DNA of 64,000 nt from Flaccisagitta enflata (GCA_965153355.1 OZ231126.1:69192001-69256000); one strand, 5' to 3'. Positions 12,196-23,051 are shown, counted from the first letter of the stretch. The notes: generated by a model not told the origin, from the sequence alone. Numbers and translations are program-made.

Positions 12196-15100
12196 ATGAC
12201 AGAAGATGAGCTCACAATACCCGATGTCTTAGCTGACAATCAAAAAAATTTTTGCAATGTGCTCACTGATGATAATGATGAGAATGAGGCATTTAGCAGT
12301 GTTATTCATGATAGCTTGTATTACACTGAATCTGAATTAGTTGATATGATCAGAGATAGGGACATTAGAAATAGCCATAACCTGACCATTTTATCAATCA
12401 ATATAGCAAATCTCCTGACCAAACTGAGATCGCTAAAGCTATTCATTTGCAATATTTCAACCCCCGACAATAGGCCTGACATAATCGTTGTAGTTGAAAC
12501 ACACATTACTAAATTGTCAAATTCTGGCTACACTGAATCAGAACTCAAAACTATTATGCCGGGATATGTGTTTTTTCATAAAGGACGTACCACAATGAAA
12601 GGGGGAGGTGTTGGTATATTTATTAGCGAATTAATTTCTTCAAAGGCAATGATTCTAGAGAAAATTGAGTTTGTAGATCAATATTTTGAAAGTCTAGTTG
12701 TACACATTCCAAATGTAGTGTCAACCCCAAAAAACGGCTCCAAGAGGGATCTAACTGTAGCTGCTATTTATAGACAACCCAATGGACAAAACTATGATAG
12801 ATTTATGTCTGAATTAGAAAAATTCCTGACCTTAACAGACAAAAGGAACAACGAAGTTATACTAGCTGGCGACTTTAACTTGGACCTGCTTAAATATGAT
12901 AATCACCTACCAACTGCTAACTACTACGACCTTATCACTAACCATAAATTTATACCAAGAATAGTCAGACCAACTAGAATAAAAAAGCAGAGTGCAACAC
13001 TTATTGACCATATATTTTCAAGAGATGGAAAGCACATGATAAGTGGTATCATAGACACAGAAATAGCTGGCAACAGCGGATATACTGACCACTTTCCAGT
13101 ATTTACAATCCTTAATAATGATCTAGAAAAGAATCCCAAACGTGAATCTTTTACTAAGTCATTCTTTACTGAACAAGGACATCAACTTAGAAAAAATGGA
13201 CTAAGACAAGACAATTGGCATGATGTTTTGGAACAAGATGATCCAAATGTAATCTATGACATGATTCAAACTAAGTATGGGTTTCATTATAACAAAAATT
13301 TGACCACCAGAACCTTCAAAAAAAACTCAAACCAACATTATCGAGAACCTTGGATGAACTCTGAATTACTGGCCGACATCAGACGAAGAGACAGACTAGC
13401 CAAGCAGAAACATAGGCGCGAAGATTATAAAAAATTATGGAATACATTAGTGTCAAAAATCCGCAAAGCAGAAAAGGAATATGTAAGCAGACAGATAGAA
13501 GAAAGCTCAGGTAATATAAAAAAACACTGGAATATTATTAAAAAAGCAACAAATAAACTTAGTAATAAAGAAGATATAACCACTGAGTTTCACTATCAGG
13601 GAACCATCATTAAGGACTCATTAACTAATGCGGAAAATATTAATCACTACTATGCCAATGTAGGACCACAGACAAATGCAAGTGTAGGCAATTCAACTCA
13701 TGGCCCATCACATTACCTTCACAAACACACTGCACAAAACTCAAATTCACTCCTCCTAAATGATGTAACCCATCAAGATATCATAGAAGTATGTAAAAAG
13801 TTTACCCCTAAAACCAGCAAAGATCCTGCTGGATTTCAACAAAATATCATTCTTAGTGATGTAGACATTTTGGCACCAGTCTTGGCCCACTTAGTTAACT
13901 GCTCTCAGAAAACAGGGATTTTTCCAGAGAACGGAAAGATAGCCAGAGTTGTACCTGTATACAAACTCAAAGGAGATAAACACCTCTATGAAAATTATAG
14001 ACCCATATCATTATTACCAATATTTTCTAAAATCATAGAACGCCTTATCTATAACAAAGTCTTTGAGTTTCTAGTCCGGTATGAAATTCTTTTTGAATCA
14101 CAATATGGATTCCGTACAGGCCACAATACTACTCATGCGACCCTTGACTTCATAAAGAGTATTGAGGAATGTATTGAAATGGGTAACTATGCCATTGGTG
14201 TATTCTGTGACCTTAGTAAGGCTTTTGACACCTTAAATCACTCGATTTTACTTGAAAAACTAGACCATTACGGAATTCGTGGCACAGCTCTGAAGTGGTT
14301 TGAGTCCTATCTAAGAAATCGCTATCAATATGTTGATCTCAATGGACATTGTAGCTCCAAAATCCTGCTATCTACCGGTGTTCCCCAAGGTAGTATCCTA
14401 GGACCCCTTCTTTTCCTTCTCTATGTGAATGACCTACCATCTGCTTCAAACCTTAAAAGTGTAACTTTTGCTGATGATACCAACCTGTTGATACAGGGAT
14501 ATAATTTTGAGGCATTGTCAACTCTTAATCAGGAACTTGAAGGCATAAATGACTACTTTAAAGCAAACCAATTTAAACTTAACCCCAAGAAAACTAAAAC
14601 TGTTATCTTTTGGAAAAAATCAATTCCAAAAAATCAAAATCTTCCCGAGATCTACCTTGATGGAGAAAAACTTGGTATCTATGATGATGCACAATTTTTA
14701 GGAATAACCATAGATAGTACTCTTAGCTGGGAAAAGCATTGCACTAGCGTAGCAAATAAGATAGCAAGAAGTAACAGCATGATAAACAGAGTAAAGAATC
14801 TGCTCCCACCTCCAACCCTAAAAATTCTTTACCACTCATTCATTCAACCTCATGTGCTCTATGGACTGCCCGCCTGGGGCGGATGCAGTGCCCAAAATAA
14901 AAAAAGAATAGTAAATATTCAAAAAAGAGCAATAAGAACGATAACTAAGTCCTACTTCTCCGCCCATACAGAACCAAGAATGAAACAACTTGGACTATTA
15001 AAGTTTAATGACCTCTATGAGCAACAGTGCCTATTGCTTATGCATGACTGCTTCTACCAGCGTGCACCAAAAAAGATACAGAACCTTTGTAGCACGCAGC

Positions 15101-15357
15101 ATAATTGTGAATACAATCTTAGGGGCCAGGCTCAAAATCCTTTGGACCTTAAAGTGCCCAACTTTAAGTCTAGAGCTGCCTCAAATAGTTTCAGTGCTAT
15201 TGGCCCAAAACTTTGGAATAATACCACAAGTGACTTAAGAAAAATAGATCAAAAAGCTCTTTTCAAAAGACAGTTAAAAAAATCGCTACTTGATAGATAT
15301 ACCCACAAAAGTGATTGTACAAATCCTAGATGCAAAGACAAGAAACATCACTTATAG
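12196..15357 (+). CDS. LINE endonuclease-reverse transcriptase (CR1/jockey group), intact 1053-residue ORF
   Basis: The protein would nick genomic DNA and reverse-transcribe the LINE RNA at the nick. Residues about 60-310 form an apurinic-like endonuclease: LSINIAN (Asn69), VVETHIT (Glu101), AIYRQP, AGDFNLDLL (Asp226, Asn228), TLIDHIF (Asp271) and YTDHFPVF (Asp298, His299), so all catalytic positions are present. Residues about 575-850 are the RT: YRPISLLPIFSKIIER, QYGFRTGHNTTHA, motif A FCDLSKAFD (Asp672, Asp678), motif B GVPQGSILGPLLF, motif C FADD (758-761). A thumb/C-terminal region ends in a short Cys/His segment (CTNPRCKDKKHH). The first Met after an in-frame stop region was taken; it follows CTATCGTAA. 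The length fits CR1/jockey ORF2. It has no stop or frameshift over 3162 bp, so the insertion is young. The clade (CR1, Daphne or Crack) is not resolved. Confidence 0.93.
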   Translation: MTEDELTIPDVLADNQKNFCNVLTDDNDENEAFSSVIHDSLYYTESELVDMIRDRDIRNSHNLTILSINIANLLTKLRSLKLFICNISTPDNRPDIIVVVETHITKLSNSGYTESELKTIMPGYVFFHKGRTTMKGGGVGIFISELISSKAMILEKIEFVDQYFESLVVHIPNVVSTPKNGSKRDLTVAAIYRQPNGQNYDRFMSELEKFLTLTDKRNNEVILAGDFNLDLLKYDNHLPTANYYDLITNHKFIPRIVRPTRIKKQSATLIDHIFSRDGKHMISGIIDTEIAGNSGYTDHFPVFTILNNDLEKNPKRESFTKSFFTEQGHQLRKNGLRQDNWHDVLEQDDPNVIYDMIQTKYGFHYNKNLTTRTFKKNSNQHYREPWMNSELLADIRRRDRLAKQKHRREDYKKLWNTLVSKIRKAEKEYVSRQIEESSGNIKKHWNIIKKATNKLSNKEDITTEFHYQGTIIKDSLTNAENINHYYANVGPQTNASVGNSTHGPSHYLHKHTAQNSNSLLLNDVTHQDIIEVCKKFTPKTSKDPAGFQQNIILSDVDILAPVLAHLVNCSQKTGIFPENGKIARVVPVYKLKGDKHLYENYRPISLLPIFSKIIERLIYNKVFEFLVRYEILFESQYGFRTGHNTTHATLDFIKSIEECIEMGNYAIGVFCDLSKAFDTLNHSILLEKLDHYGIRGTALKWFESYLRNRYQYVDLNGHCSSKILLSTGVPQGSILGPLLFLLYVNDLPSASNLKSVTFADDTNLLIQGYNFEALSTLNQELEGINDYFKANQFKLNPKKTKTVIFWKKSIPKNQNLPEIYLDGEKLGIYDDAQFLGITIDSTLSWEKHCTSVANKIARSNSMINRVKNLLPPPTLKILYHSFIQPHVLYGLPAWGGCSAQNKKRIVNIQKRAIRTITKSYFSAHTEPRMKQLGLLKFNDLYEQQCLLLMHDCFYQRAPKKIQNLCSTQHNCEYNLRGQAQNPLDLKVPNFKSRAASNSFSAIGPKLWNNTTSDLRKIDQKALFKRQLKKSLLDRYTHKSDCTNPRCKDKKHHL

Positions 15358-15390
15358 TACTGCAGTAGTAAGCTCAAGCTAACTCAGTTT

Positions 15391-15441
15391 GGTTTGGTTA
15401 GGTTAGGTTAGGTTAGGTTAAGGTTAGGTATGGTTAGGTTA
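15391..15441 (+). repeat. (GGTTA)n / TTAGG-type repeat in LINE 3' UTR
   Basis: Five to eight units of GGTTA with variants (GGTTTGGTTAGG, TTAAGGTTAGGTATGG) lie 34 bp after the LINE stop codon. TTAGG is a telomeric motif in many arthropods, but this is internal to the element. Confidence 0.75.
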
Positions 15442-16466
15442 TTATTAAGTAATCTCTATAAAACTTTTTTTTTTCTTTCCTTGACTAAAAACAAGCCACT
15501 TCATTAAACACATTCTAATTTCTATAGTCCTACTGATTCCGTCAAGACTTCATTGTCTTGATGGGCGACCTTCATGGTCTTACTGATTGTCCCTCACGGG
15601 ACCTGCTGTCCTTCCTTGGCTGTATTTACTGCAGCCATGGTCGTATTCATACTGTGTTTACAATATCATGTTATAAAGAAAACAAATCGTTAATCATGCA
15701 TACAAATTAACAAATGTCTCATGAATCCTATTTGCAGCCTTATTTTACGATTCCTAATAACTTGCCTTGTAGACACAACACCAGTGCCCACAGGGCAGGG
15801 GATTCTCTGTGGGAGACTTGGGCTACTAATTTTTTTGCGGAATCACTGTGTTTGACATCGGTATCCTGTATCCATTTGAGTATTAGTTGCCACCACTCAA
15901 GGTAATAATAACTTTTCATATTTGATTATGGGTGGTGAGTGTTTCAATTTGTCTCACTTTGCGTCAGTCTAAATGAAAATTAAGAAAATTCACAATGCCT
16001 TCTATGTCATCAATGGAATTCTTGGAAACAAAAAATATTTCACTTTATAGACGCTTATTTATTCCTTTTTCTTACGTTACAGAATTTTGTTGTTAGACGT
16101 ACTCGTACGTCATGTTTTTATTTATTACCACTACCCTGTTACTGAGTTATTGTACATATTCTTTATTTTACCGACGTATTCGTACGTCACACTATATAAT
16201 TGTTTTCTGATTTTTATATGATCTTGTGCGTTATGTGTTCTCTGTTTTTATCTCATCTGTATCCTGCATTTGTAATTGAAATCACGAGGGTCGACATGAA
16301 CAAGCCCGTCGATGTCCTTAATTGAAACATGGGAAGTATATCACTATTTGACATGAAGGGCTTAAGCATGGTCCTCCCCCGCTGATCTATCGCCACATTG
16401 CTGTTATACGCGCCTTCGGGGAAATAAACTGTTTAAATTGAAATTGAATTAAATTGAAATTGAATT

Positions 16467-17636
16467 GATGTAATAACATTTGCCATCGAGGAAGCGCAAC
16501 AAGAATACACATTGGGTAAAGTAAATGAATTTGCAGTAAAACATTGCTTAAAATGGGGGAAGGAGAAATGTAATGTGATGGAAGTTGGCAAAGGAAAATA
16601 TGAACCAAAAAAGTGGCCATTGGGAGAGGAAGAAATTGACTCTTGTGAGCAATATAGATATCTCATAGATATTATTATGAGAGATGGCCGGAACAAAAAG
16701 AACATTGAAGATCGGGAAAATAAGGTCATGGCATCAACAAGGAAAATCATGGCTTCTTGCGGAAATGGTGTTTTCAAAAAGATACAATTGAAAGCCCTTT
16801 TAAAAATGCATAATACATGCACTATCGCAGGTTATCTCACCAATTGTGAAACATGGGTGCTTAATAAAGGGGAACGGGAGAAGCTGGAAAGAATTGAACT
16901 TAGGGCTTTAAAAAACATACTCCATGTTCCTAAAACAACCCCGACGCCTGTGATATGGTATATAACGGGAACACTGACCACCTCCATACTCATAGATAAA
17001 AGGCAACTTCTTTATCTTAAAACGATATTGGATCGGCCTGACGGAGACTCGACAAGGAAAATGTTAAACTCCCTTGACGACGATGATATAGGTTGGCCAA
17101 ACCAGATAAGAAAAACACTAGAACATTATGAATTGGTATTCTCATGGGACCAAATCAAGACAATGAAATTTACGGCATGGAAACAATTAGTAACCATAGC
17201 AACCGAAAAGAAAAATAAAGAGAAATTGATAGAAATGTGTTATGATGTGAAAGGTGAAAAAAGAAAAACAAAGTTTATTTTAGAGAAATTGCAGGCGGAG
17301 AATTATGTAAGAAGTCCGCGGATAGATATGCTTTGTAAAAGTAGATTAAGAGCGAGAATACAGATTATGTCTATGTTTGGGATGCTTGATTGCGCTAAAA
17401 ATTATAAACATGGCTATAAGGGAGATTTGTGTAGCGTGTGTGGAACCACAGACGATGAAAACCACCGCATAAATCATTGTCCGAAATTTATCAAGACAAA
17501 CCTTTGCAACTCACTAGTCAAATTTGATTTTAGTAGCATGTATTCTATCAATCAAGAGACGGTTAATAGAGCAATTGATGTTGTTAGTTGTTTATGGATT
17601 CTGGAAAATGGTAAAAACAAGATGCGAGTAGAGTGA
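16467..17636 (+). pseudogene. Element II protein, C-terminal part with CCHC knuckle
   Basis: This is the continuation of the element II frame after the LINE. It starts DVITFAIEEAQQEYTLGKV, followed by an RT palm/thumb segment (HCLKWGKEKCNVMEVGKGK, YRYLIDIIMRDG) and a long helical region. A CX2CX7HX4C knuckle (CSVCGTTDDENHRINHC) lies close to the stop at 17636. Unlike the R2-like copies there is no PD...D endonuclease block after the knuckle, so the protein is a different type. The nominal start at 16512 is internal and not a real start. The open stretch is 1.1 kb without a stop, so only the LINE insertion and 5' truncation visibly inactivate it. Confidence 0.8.
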
Positions 17637-17759
17637 CCAGTAGAATGAATCCTGATAATCAATGTAGTTTATAGATCTGTCTCTGTATGGTTACATTTGT
17701 AGCATGTATGATTATGTTATCATAATTAGACACAATTTCAAATCAAATCAAATCAAAAA

Positions 17760-17760
<1 letters not shown>
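17637..17760 (+). other. Element II 3' UTR
   Basis: About 124 bp between the stop and the CT repeat, ending in CAAATC pentamer-like repeats (AAATCAAATCAAATCAAAAAT). Confidence 0.65.
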
Positions 17761-17796
<36 letters not shown>

Positions 17797-17836
17797 TTTT
17801 GACTCTCAGTCTGTCTATCTATCTTTCTGTCTGTCT

Positions 17837-17893
<57 letters not shown>
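17761..17893. repeat. (CT)n / CTGT compound microsatellite, 3' flank of element II
   Basis: CT runs interrupted at about 17796-17840 by GACTCTCAGTCTGTCTATCTATC, then CT again. Confidence 0.95.
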
Positions 17894-17898
<5 letters not shown>

Positions 17899-18103
17899 CA
17901 TTTATAATAAGCAAATAAATAAATAAACAAATAATGATAAAATAATTGTTTAAACTCATTGTAATAAGTAGTGACAGCAAAAAAATCATATTGATATCTA
18001 TTCTATTATCTTTTATATTTCCTCGTTTTATCCCCTCTCTTTTTTTACATGAAAAAATATTTCATATAACTTAAATAAATGTTATAGTGAAATACTCAAC
18101 AAT

Positions 18104-18220
18104 GTGGAAGTGGAAGCGGAAGCGGAAGTGGAAGCGGAAGCGGAAGCGGAAGCGGTCCAAAAATCTACCGCTTCTGCAGAAGCTATGCTTGCTTTGAAAT
18201 GGTGGCAGTGGAAGCGTCCT
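18104..18220. repeat. (GGAAGC)n subterminal repeats, right side of hAT element
   Basis: Nine or so GGAAGC/GGAAGT hexamers on the plus strand, then ACCGCTTCTGCAGAAGC, a small palindrome, then the terminal repeat. Confidence 0.8.
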
Positions 18221-18236
18221 CTAATCTGCATCTCTA

Positions 18237-18332
18237 GTGTCAGTACTTTTACCAGTACATTAGTAATCTTTGATAGTTACTTTTGTAAGATATTTTGTGT
18301 AAACTAAATGGTATAGGCCTGTCCGACCCTAA
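18237..18332 (+). repeat. Host repeat X, copy 1, right part
   Basis: It starts with the second GTGTCAGT target duplication (18237-18244) and continues ACTTTTACCAGTACATTAG to GGCCTGTCCGACCC, collinear with 18615-18708 of copy 2. Confidence 0.85.
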
Positions 18333-18463
18333 ACTAATGAGGTATGCAGTCAAGCTGATAGTTATGTCACGTAAGCATCGTATTTTGTTTGTCTTTAATA
18401 AAGGATAGTTGTGAGCAATCCGGAGTAAACACCATTGAAAGCTTGCAAGGCTTTCATTCTTTG

Positions 18464-18708
18464 TAAATTGGAAAATTCTGGCCTCCTTTTTGTAAGGGCA
18501 ATGTTGTTTTAACTTTCATAAGTATCAGTTCCTTGGTAGAGAATGCCGGCGGTCCAGTATGGTTATACCTCGACTTTTGCCTCTAAGGGTATGGTTTTCT
18601 AATCGATATTGCTTGTGTCAGTACTTCCACCAATACATTAGTAATCTTTGATAGTTACTTTTGTAAGATATTTTGTGCATAATAAATGGCATAGGCCTGT
18701 CCGACCCC
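18464..18708 (+). repeat. Host repeat X, copy 2 (uninterrupted, empty hAT site)
   Basis: It reads through TTGCTTGTGTCAGTACTTCCACC without the hAT insertion. It therefore supplies an internal empty-site control for the insertion 8 kb upstream. Confidence 0.85.
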
Positions 18709-18710
18709 TG

Positions 18711-19391
18711 CGGCGGTGGCGGCGGCAGCGTCGGCAGCAGCAGCAGGGGCAGAACAAAAGCAGTAACACTTTCCCAAATGCCTTCCGCTAATTCCGCTGC
18801 CGCCGCTGATTTCAGAGGCGGCAGAGGCGGCAGAGGCGACAGAGGCGGCAGAGGCAGAGGCAAAGGCAGAGGCAGAGGCAAAGACAGAGGCAGAGGCGGC
18901 AGCGGCAGAGGCAGCAGCGGCAAAAGCAGAAGCGGCAGAGGCAGCAGAGGCGGCAGAGGTGGCAGAGGCGGCAGAGGCGGCAGAGGCGGCAGAGGCGGCA
19001 GAGGCGGCAGCAGCAGAGGCGGCAGCAGCAGAGGCGGCATAAGCAGAGGCGGCAGAGGCGGTAGAGGCGGCAGAGGTGGCAGAGGCAGGGCAGAGGCGGC
19101 AGAGGCGGCAGAGGTAACAGAGGCAACAGAGGCGGCAGAGGCGGCAGAGGCGGCAGAGACGGCAGAGGCAGCAGAGGCGGAAGAGGCAGCAGCGGCAGAT
19201 GCGGCAGAGGCGGCAGAGGCGGCAAAGGCAAAGGCAGAGGCGGCAGCGGCAGCGGCACAGGCGGCAGCGGCAGAGGCGGCAGCGGCAGAGGCGGTAGCGA
19301 CATAGGTGGCAGCGGCATAGGTGGCATAGGTGGCAAAGGCGGCAGCGGCAGAGGCGGCAGAGGTGGCAGCGGCAGAGGTGGCAGAGGTGGC
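18711..19391. repeat. (GGCGGCAGA)n minisatellite
   Basis: A degenerate 6/9-bp array of GGCGGCAGA, GGCAGA and GGCAGC. Long open frames exist on both strands (Arg/Gly-rich on plus, Pro/Leu- and Cys/Leu-rich on minus) because the repeat lacks stops; none has independent coding evidence. Confidence 0.9.
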
Positions 19392-20301
19392 CTGTGTGTC
19401 TGAAACGCCAATTCAAAATACGCAGTTTTCGGCGGCGATGTTATACATTTATAGAAACTAGTTTTGTGAGGCTTGTTTGGTGAACCATTTTGAAATCTGT
19501 CTGACCGTCTATCCCTTCCTCTATATCTCAAAAATGTTTAGCGCGTTATTCAGTGCACACGGTCAGGACGACTCGTTGCCTGATAGGGCTTGTTTTCATT
19601 CTTTAAATTTACTATGTCAGACGGACTAGAATCTCTTGCCATTATAAACTCAGCGTTGGTTGAATGACTACTGAGCCCATAGGAGAAATCTCAGAACACC
19701 GGTTGCTTAGGAGAAGGTCATATTCTCTTAGTCTTAGTGAGATCAGATTTTTTTTCAAAATTATTTTTTTCCTAATCAAAAAATAGAAAAGTTTCATACG
19801 CTTCAGGCTGATTAGAGAATGTTACGCTCCACTGGATTTATTTTGGAGGGCATGCTCAGGCAAGTATTTTGACCAGCCAAAGCTGTAATCTAAAACAAAA
19901 CAAAACAATTCCAAAGTGATGTTGATCATCTGAGATGTTTTCCTTCCTTTTTGTAATGCAGCACCCAAAGTTCCAAAGGCGGACCATTCTCTTTCCTCGG
20001 ACTCGAATCTTAAAACCAAAGAAGAAAAAATCAATTTTTTTTCATCACTGAGCAAAGAATAATTTATACTGCAAAACTGACGAAAGAAATTTCCTGTTTC
20101 AAAAATTGGAAATCGATTCATATGCGTCTCTCCCATATCTGTCTGTGTCTTTCTGAAAAGCTTTTTCGGAGTTTATTTCGTTCTCGGTTTTCTTCTTCTT
20201 CTTTTTCCCTTCCTTTGCCTTTTTTGGTATCGGCCACGAAAGGCCGATATCCTGAAGGAAAGAAGAGTTAATTTCCAAATATTTAGATATCAAATCAAGT
20301 A
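19392..20301. other. Unassigned sequence
   Basis: No recognised gene. Open frames on the minus strand (19822-20136, 20099-20377) lack conserved motifs, and the second overlaps a MITE. Confidence 0.4.
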
Positions 20302-20483
20302 CAGTTGAACCCCAATCTAACGGATCCGCTTTTACAGAAAACCGCCTTTGACAGGTACTAATTCTTGGTCCTTTCAACCAGTTTTTTTTCTCTATTTCCT
20401 ATATTCCAATAATAGAATTCCCAGGCCGCGTAACAAGTAAGATTTGTTAGTCCCTTGAAATCCGCTAGTGCGGGGTTCAACTG
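20302..20483. mobile_element. pogo/Tigger-like MITE, TA target site
   Basis: It starts CAGTTGAACCCCAATCTAAC and ends TGCGGGGTTCAACTG, flanked by TA (20300-20301 and 20484-20485). The interior shares GGATCCGC, TTGGTCC and TTAGTCCCTTGAAATCCGCTA with the copy at 37805. Confidence 0.85.
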
Positions 20484-20669
20484 TATCTGTACCTTAAAAT
20501 CCCTTCCCAAAGTCAGTTCTCTAAGGACTATTTTGACCCCTGATAGCGCTCCAAAATCAAATCCGCCCCATTTGGCCTCTCATGACATCTGAAAAATCAT
20601 TCTTATTCTTTATAAGGCAGTTGTCCCATTCTTGCTCCAAGTCTTTAATTCATCAATGAGCAGGGTATT

Positions 20670-20728
20670 CTGTCTGTCTGTCTGTCTCTCTGTCTCTCTC
20701 TTTCTCTCTGTCTCTCTCTGTCTCTCTT

Positions 20729-20804
<76 letters not shown>
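20670..20804. repeat. CTGT/CT compound microsatellite, 5' flank of R2-like copy 2
   Basis: CTGTCTGT units grade into pure CT, ending where CCCGTTGGCATGAACG begins. Confidence 0.95.
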
Positions 20805-20806
<2 letters not shown>

Positions 20807-20811
20807 CGTTG

Positions 20812-21904
20812 GCATGAACGACACCTGTTCAAGAATAGAGATGACAACATCTGCCGAGTGTGTAGGAAAGAAACTGAAACAACTACACATAATCTTGCTG
20901 AGTGCAACGTTCTTGCCAAAAAAAAAAATACCTTGAACGGCACAATAGTGTAGCCAAATACATCCACTTCAAGATTTGTAAGGCATATGACATTCAAACA
21001 GAAAAAAAATGGCACTTACTACCTAGTGCATAAGTCTTAGTTCACCTATAAGCACAAATAACCTCACTTTGGTAAAAGATAAGTAGGGAAAACTGGTGAG
21101 ATCTGGAAACAGTTTCAAAGATCTTTTATTTGAGTCCAATCCCATCCCAGTAGCTCAATGCGTTTAAAAACGAGAGCAATTTGAAGATTGCCAGTCACTA
21201 TTGAAAATTGGGAAATGAATTGAGGTTTTTTTCTGTGTCATCTTTCCAAACACATGCTTGTCAAGAGATGAAAAAACTTGACTGAATGAACGCCAGTGGA
21301 TAAAAAAGGTTCAAGGCCAGCTAATGCAATTCACCAAGATTGATCCCCTCAAAGAGTTTTTAGATCCAGAAGACGTAAGATATAATCTATTAATACAAAG
21401 GGACTGACATAATATTGCATATGATCTTAAATGACAAGTTTTGGTAAAATACCTCCAGGGGCCTCAGAAATCGATACAGTGACCTGTAGAAGCAGGCTTT
21501 GTCATGGCAGGAAGTGAGATGAAGTATATAAACCATTATATAAGTCGATTTGTCCATATTTCATATCTAAACAAGTTCTTAGCCCAAGTGAACAAAGACT
21601 TTTGCTCTAGGTAGTACACCACCCAGCGGAGATCTACTTAGACAATGAAATTGAAATTCTATGGGATATGGTGCTCACCACTGATAGGTCTATTGGTGCA
21701 AATCGTCCCAACATTGTCATATGTGACAAAATGAACAAGAAGGTACACATCATTGATATTTGCTGCCCATCTGATGTCAATGTCAATGAAAAACAGCATG
21801 AAAAGATATCCAAATATAGCGGTCTAAGGGTTGAGTTGGGTAAGATGTGGAACAGCGAATGTGTTGTGGTACCTATTGTTGTAGGTGGTCTTGGTGCTGT
21901 ATAA
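20812..21904 (+). pseudogene. R2-like protein C-terminal fragment, frameshifted and interrupted
   Basis: Translation before the MITE gives WHERHLFKNRDDNICRVC and the CX2CX8HX4C knuckle. It then shifts frame at an 11-A run (about 20918-20928; 9 A would keep frame), giving YLERHNSVAKY and QTEKKWHL. After the MITE it resumes HHPAEIYLDNEIEILWDM, NRPNIVICD, HIIDICCPSD and SGLRVELGKMW...VVPIVVGGLGAV with a stop. Compared with copy 1, the endonuclease motif RPD is RPN, so the catalytic Asp is lost. Confidence 0.85.
21019..21615. mobile_element. Mariner-type MITE, 597 bp, inserted in R2-like copy 2
   Basis: The ends are imperfect inverted repeats: left CTACCTAGTGCATAAGTCTT, right (reverse complement) CTACCTAGAGCAAAAGTCTT, then GTTCAC in both. 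It is flanked by TA at 21017-21018 and 21616-21617. Removing the element and one TA rejoins the retroelement reading frame exactly. No transposase ORF is visible. Confidence 0.85.
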
Positions 21905-22172
21905 CACAATTTTACCAAATAACTTGGAATGGTACCTGCACAGCTGTGTGCATCAATTTGTATTAAGATTACTTTGCTCGGGAGTGAAAAACTGATGATG
22001 CCAATACAGCGCCAACCGATGTATGCCTGCCCTGACCTGGACCTGGACCTGGACCTGGACTGGATGCAAGAAAATTTTGTTCAAAGTTGAATTTTGTTGG
22101 ATTACTTATGTCGTGGACTACTTGAAACTAAACTCCATCACCATGGCGAATGCTACAGAGATGAAGGAAACA

Positions 22173-22375
22173 AGTGACACGGGGTCACAATATTGTTGCG
22201 GACAGGTGGGCAGGGGCATCCAAGCCCCATCCACACCCCAACCCACCTCCTACACTCAAACATACACAAAAAGTATCGAAAACTACTTGTTTTAAATTCA
22301 CTCACCATGACCGACCAACGGATCGACGGATGGACAAAGCCTCTTATAGAGTTGCGTGTCCGCAACTAAAAATAA
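22173..22375 (-). mobile_element. Family A variant inserted in the R2-like 3' UTR
   Basis: GTGACACGGGGTCACAATATTGTTGCGG at one end, GGGCAGGGGC, a short GACC core, and the hairpin end GTTGCGTGTCCGCAACTAAAA. Copy 1 of the R2-like element lacks this segment. Confidence 0.75.
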
Positions 22376-22477
22376 AGAAGACCATTTGAAATTCTGAATT
22401 GCCTTTAGGATTAGGTCAATCCTCGGCTATCAGTCTTATGATACCAAAATAGTTTGTTCTTGAGCAAGTAAATGAAT

Positions 22478-22480
<3 letters not shown>

Positions 22481-22546
<66 letters not shown>
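22481..22546. repeat. (CT)n microsatellite, 3' flank of R2-like copy 2
   Basis: About 33 CT units followed by TTTGTCTC pentamer-like steps. Confidence 0.95.
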
Positions 22547-22550
<4 letters not shown>

Positions 22551-22854
22551 TCTCTTTGTCTCTTTGTCTCTTTGTCATTCCATCCATGTCCCATGCATGA
22601 GACGTAGTTTTATTGTTCACGTGATAAATGTCTATTCTGTATCTGTGACACCCATAAATTGGGATTTTAGTTTCTAGATTGACCTATATCAATTCAACGA
22701 GAAAGCCAAAGACACTGCTGGATATCATTTCATCACTTGAATCAATTGACTTGGTGTCAACTGACGATTTCGAGCATCCGTCTATTGCGTCAGTCAATGA
22801 GCTGATTGTTTAAAACTAATGTTGTCTACTTTGGACTTAGGAGCGCATTTCATT

Positions 22855-23025
22855 TTCAGTCAAATGCACGCGACTCTACAACCCGCTTTGTCCGTCCGTC
22901 CATCCGTCAAACATAAGTTTTTTTACTTTTTTGGAGTTTTCAGGCATTACTGCTCCTGCCCAAATGCATGATTATTTTATCACTGCCCCTGCCCACCAGA
23001 ACGCAACTTGTATCCGGCCTCGTTT
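22855..23025 (+). mobile_element. Family A element
   Basis: Head TTTCAGTCAAATGCACGCGACTC (slightly altered), (GTCC)n core, CTCCTGCCC, CGCAACT, TGTATCCGGCCTCGTTT. Confidence 0.75.
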
Positions 23026-23051
23026 CGTGTACATGATAAGATGCAGTCATT

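Larger units (their letters stand above)
20805..22480 (+). mobile_element. R2-like non-LTR retrotransposon, 5'-truncated copy 2, inside (CT)n
   Basis: Both ends lie in CT repeats. The 3' UTR (CCTTTAGGATTAGGTCAATC to AAGTAAATGAATAAA) matches copy 1. The element is interrupted by a TA-flanked MITE (21019-21615) and, in the 3' UTR, by a family A variant (22173-22375). Its 5' truncation point differs from that of copy 1 (here just before the knuckle). Confidence 0.85.

Noticed and set aside
15391-15441. Interstitial telomere as evidence of chromosome fusion
   Set aside because: It lies inside the LINE 3' UTR in one orientation only, with only a few units.
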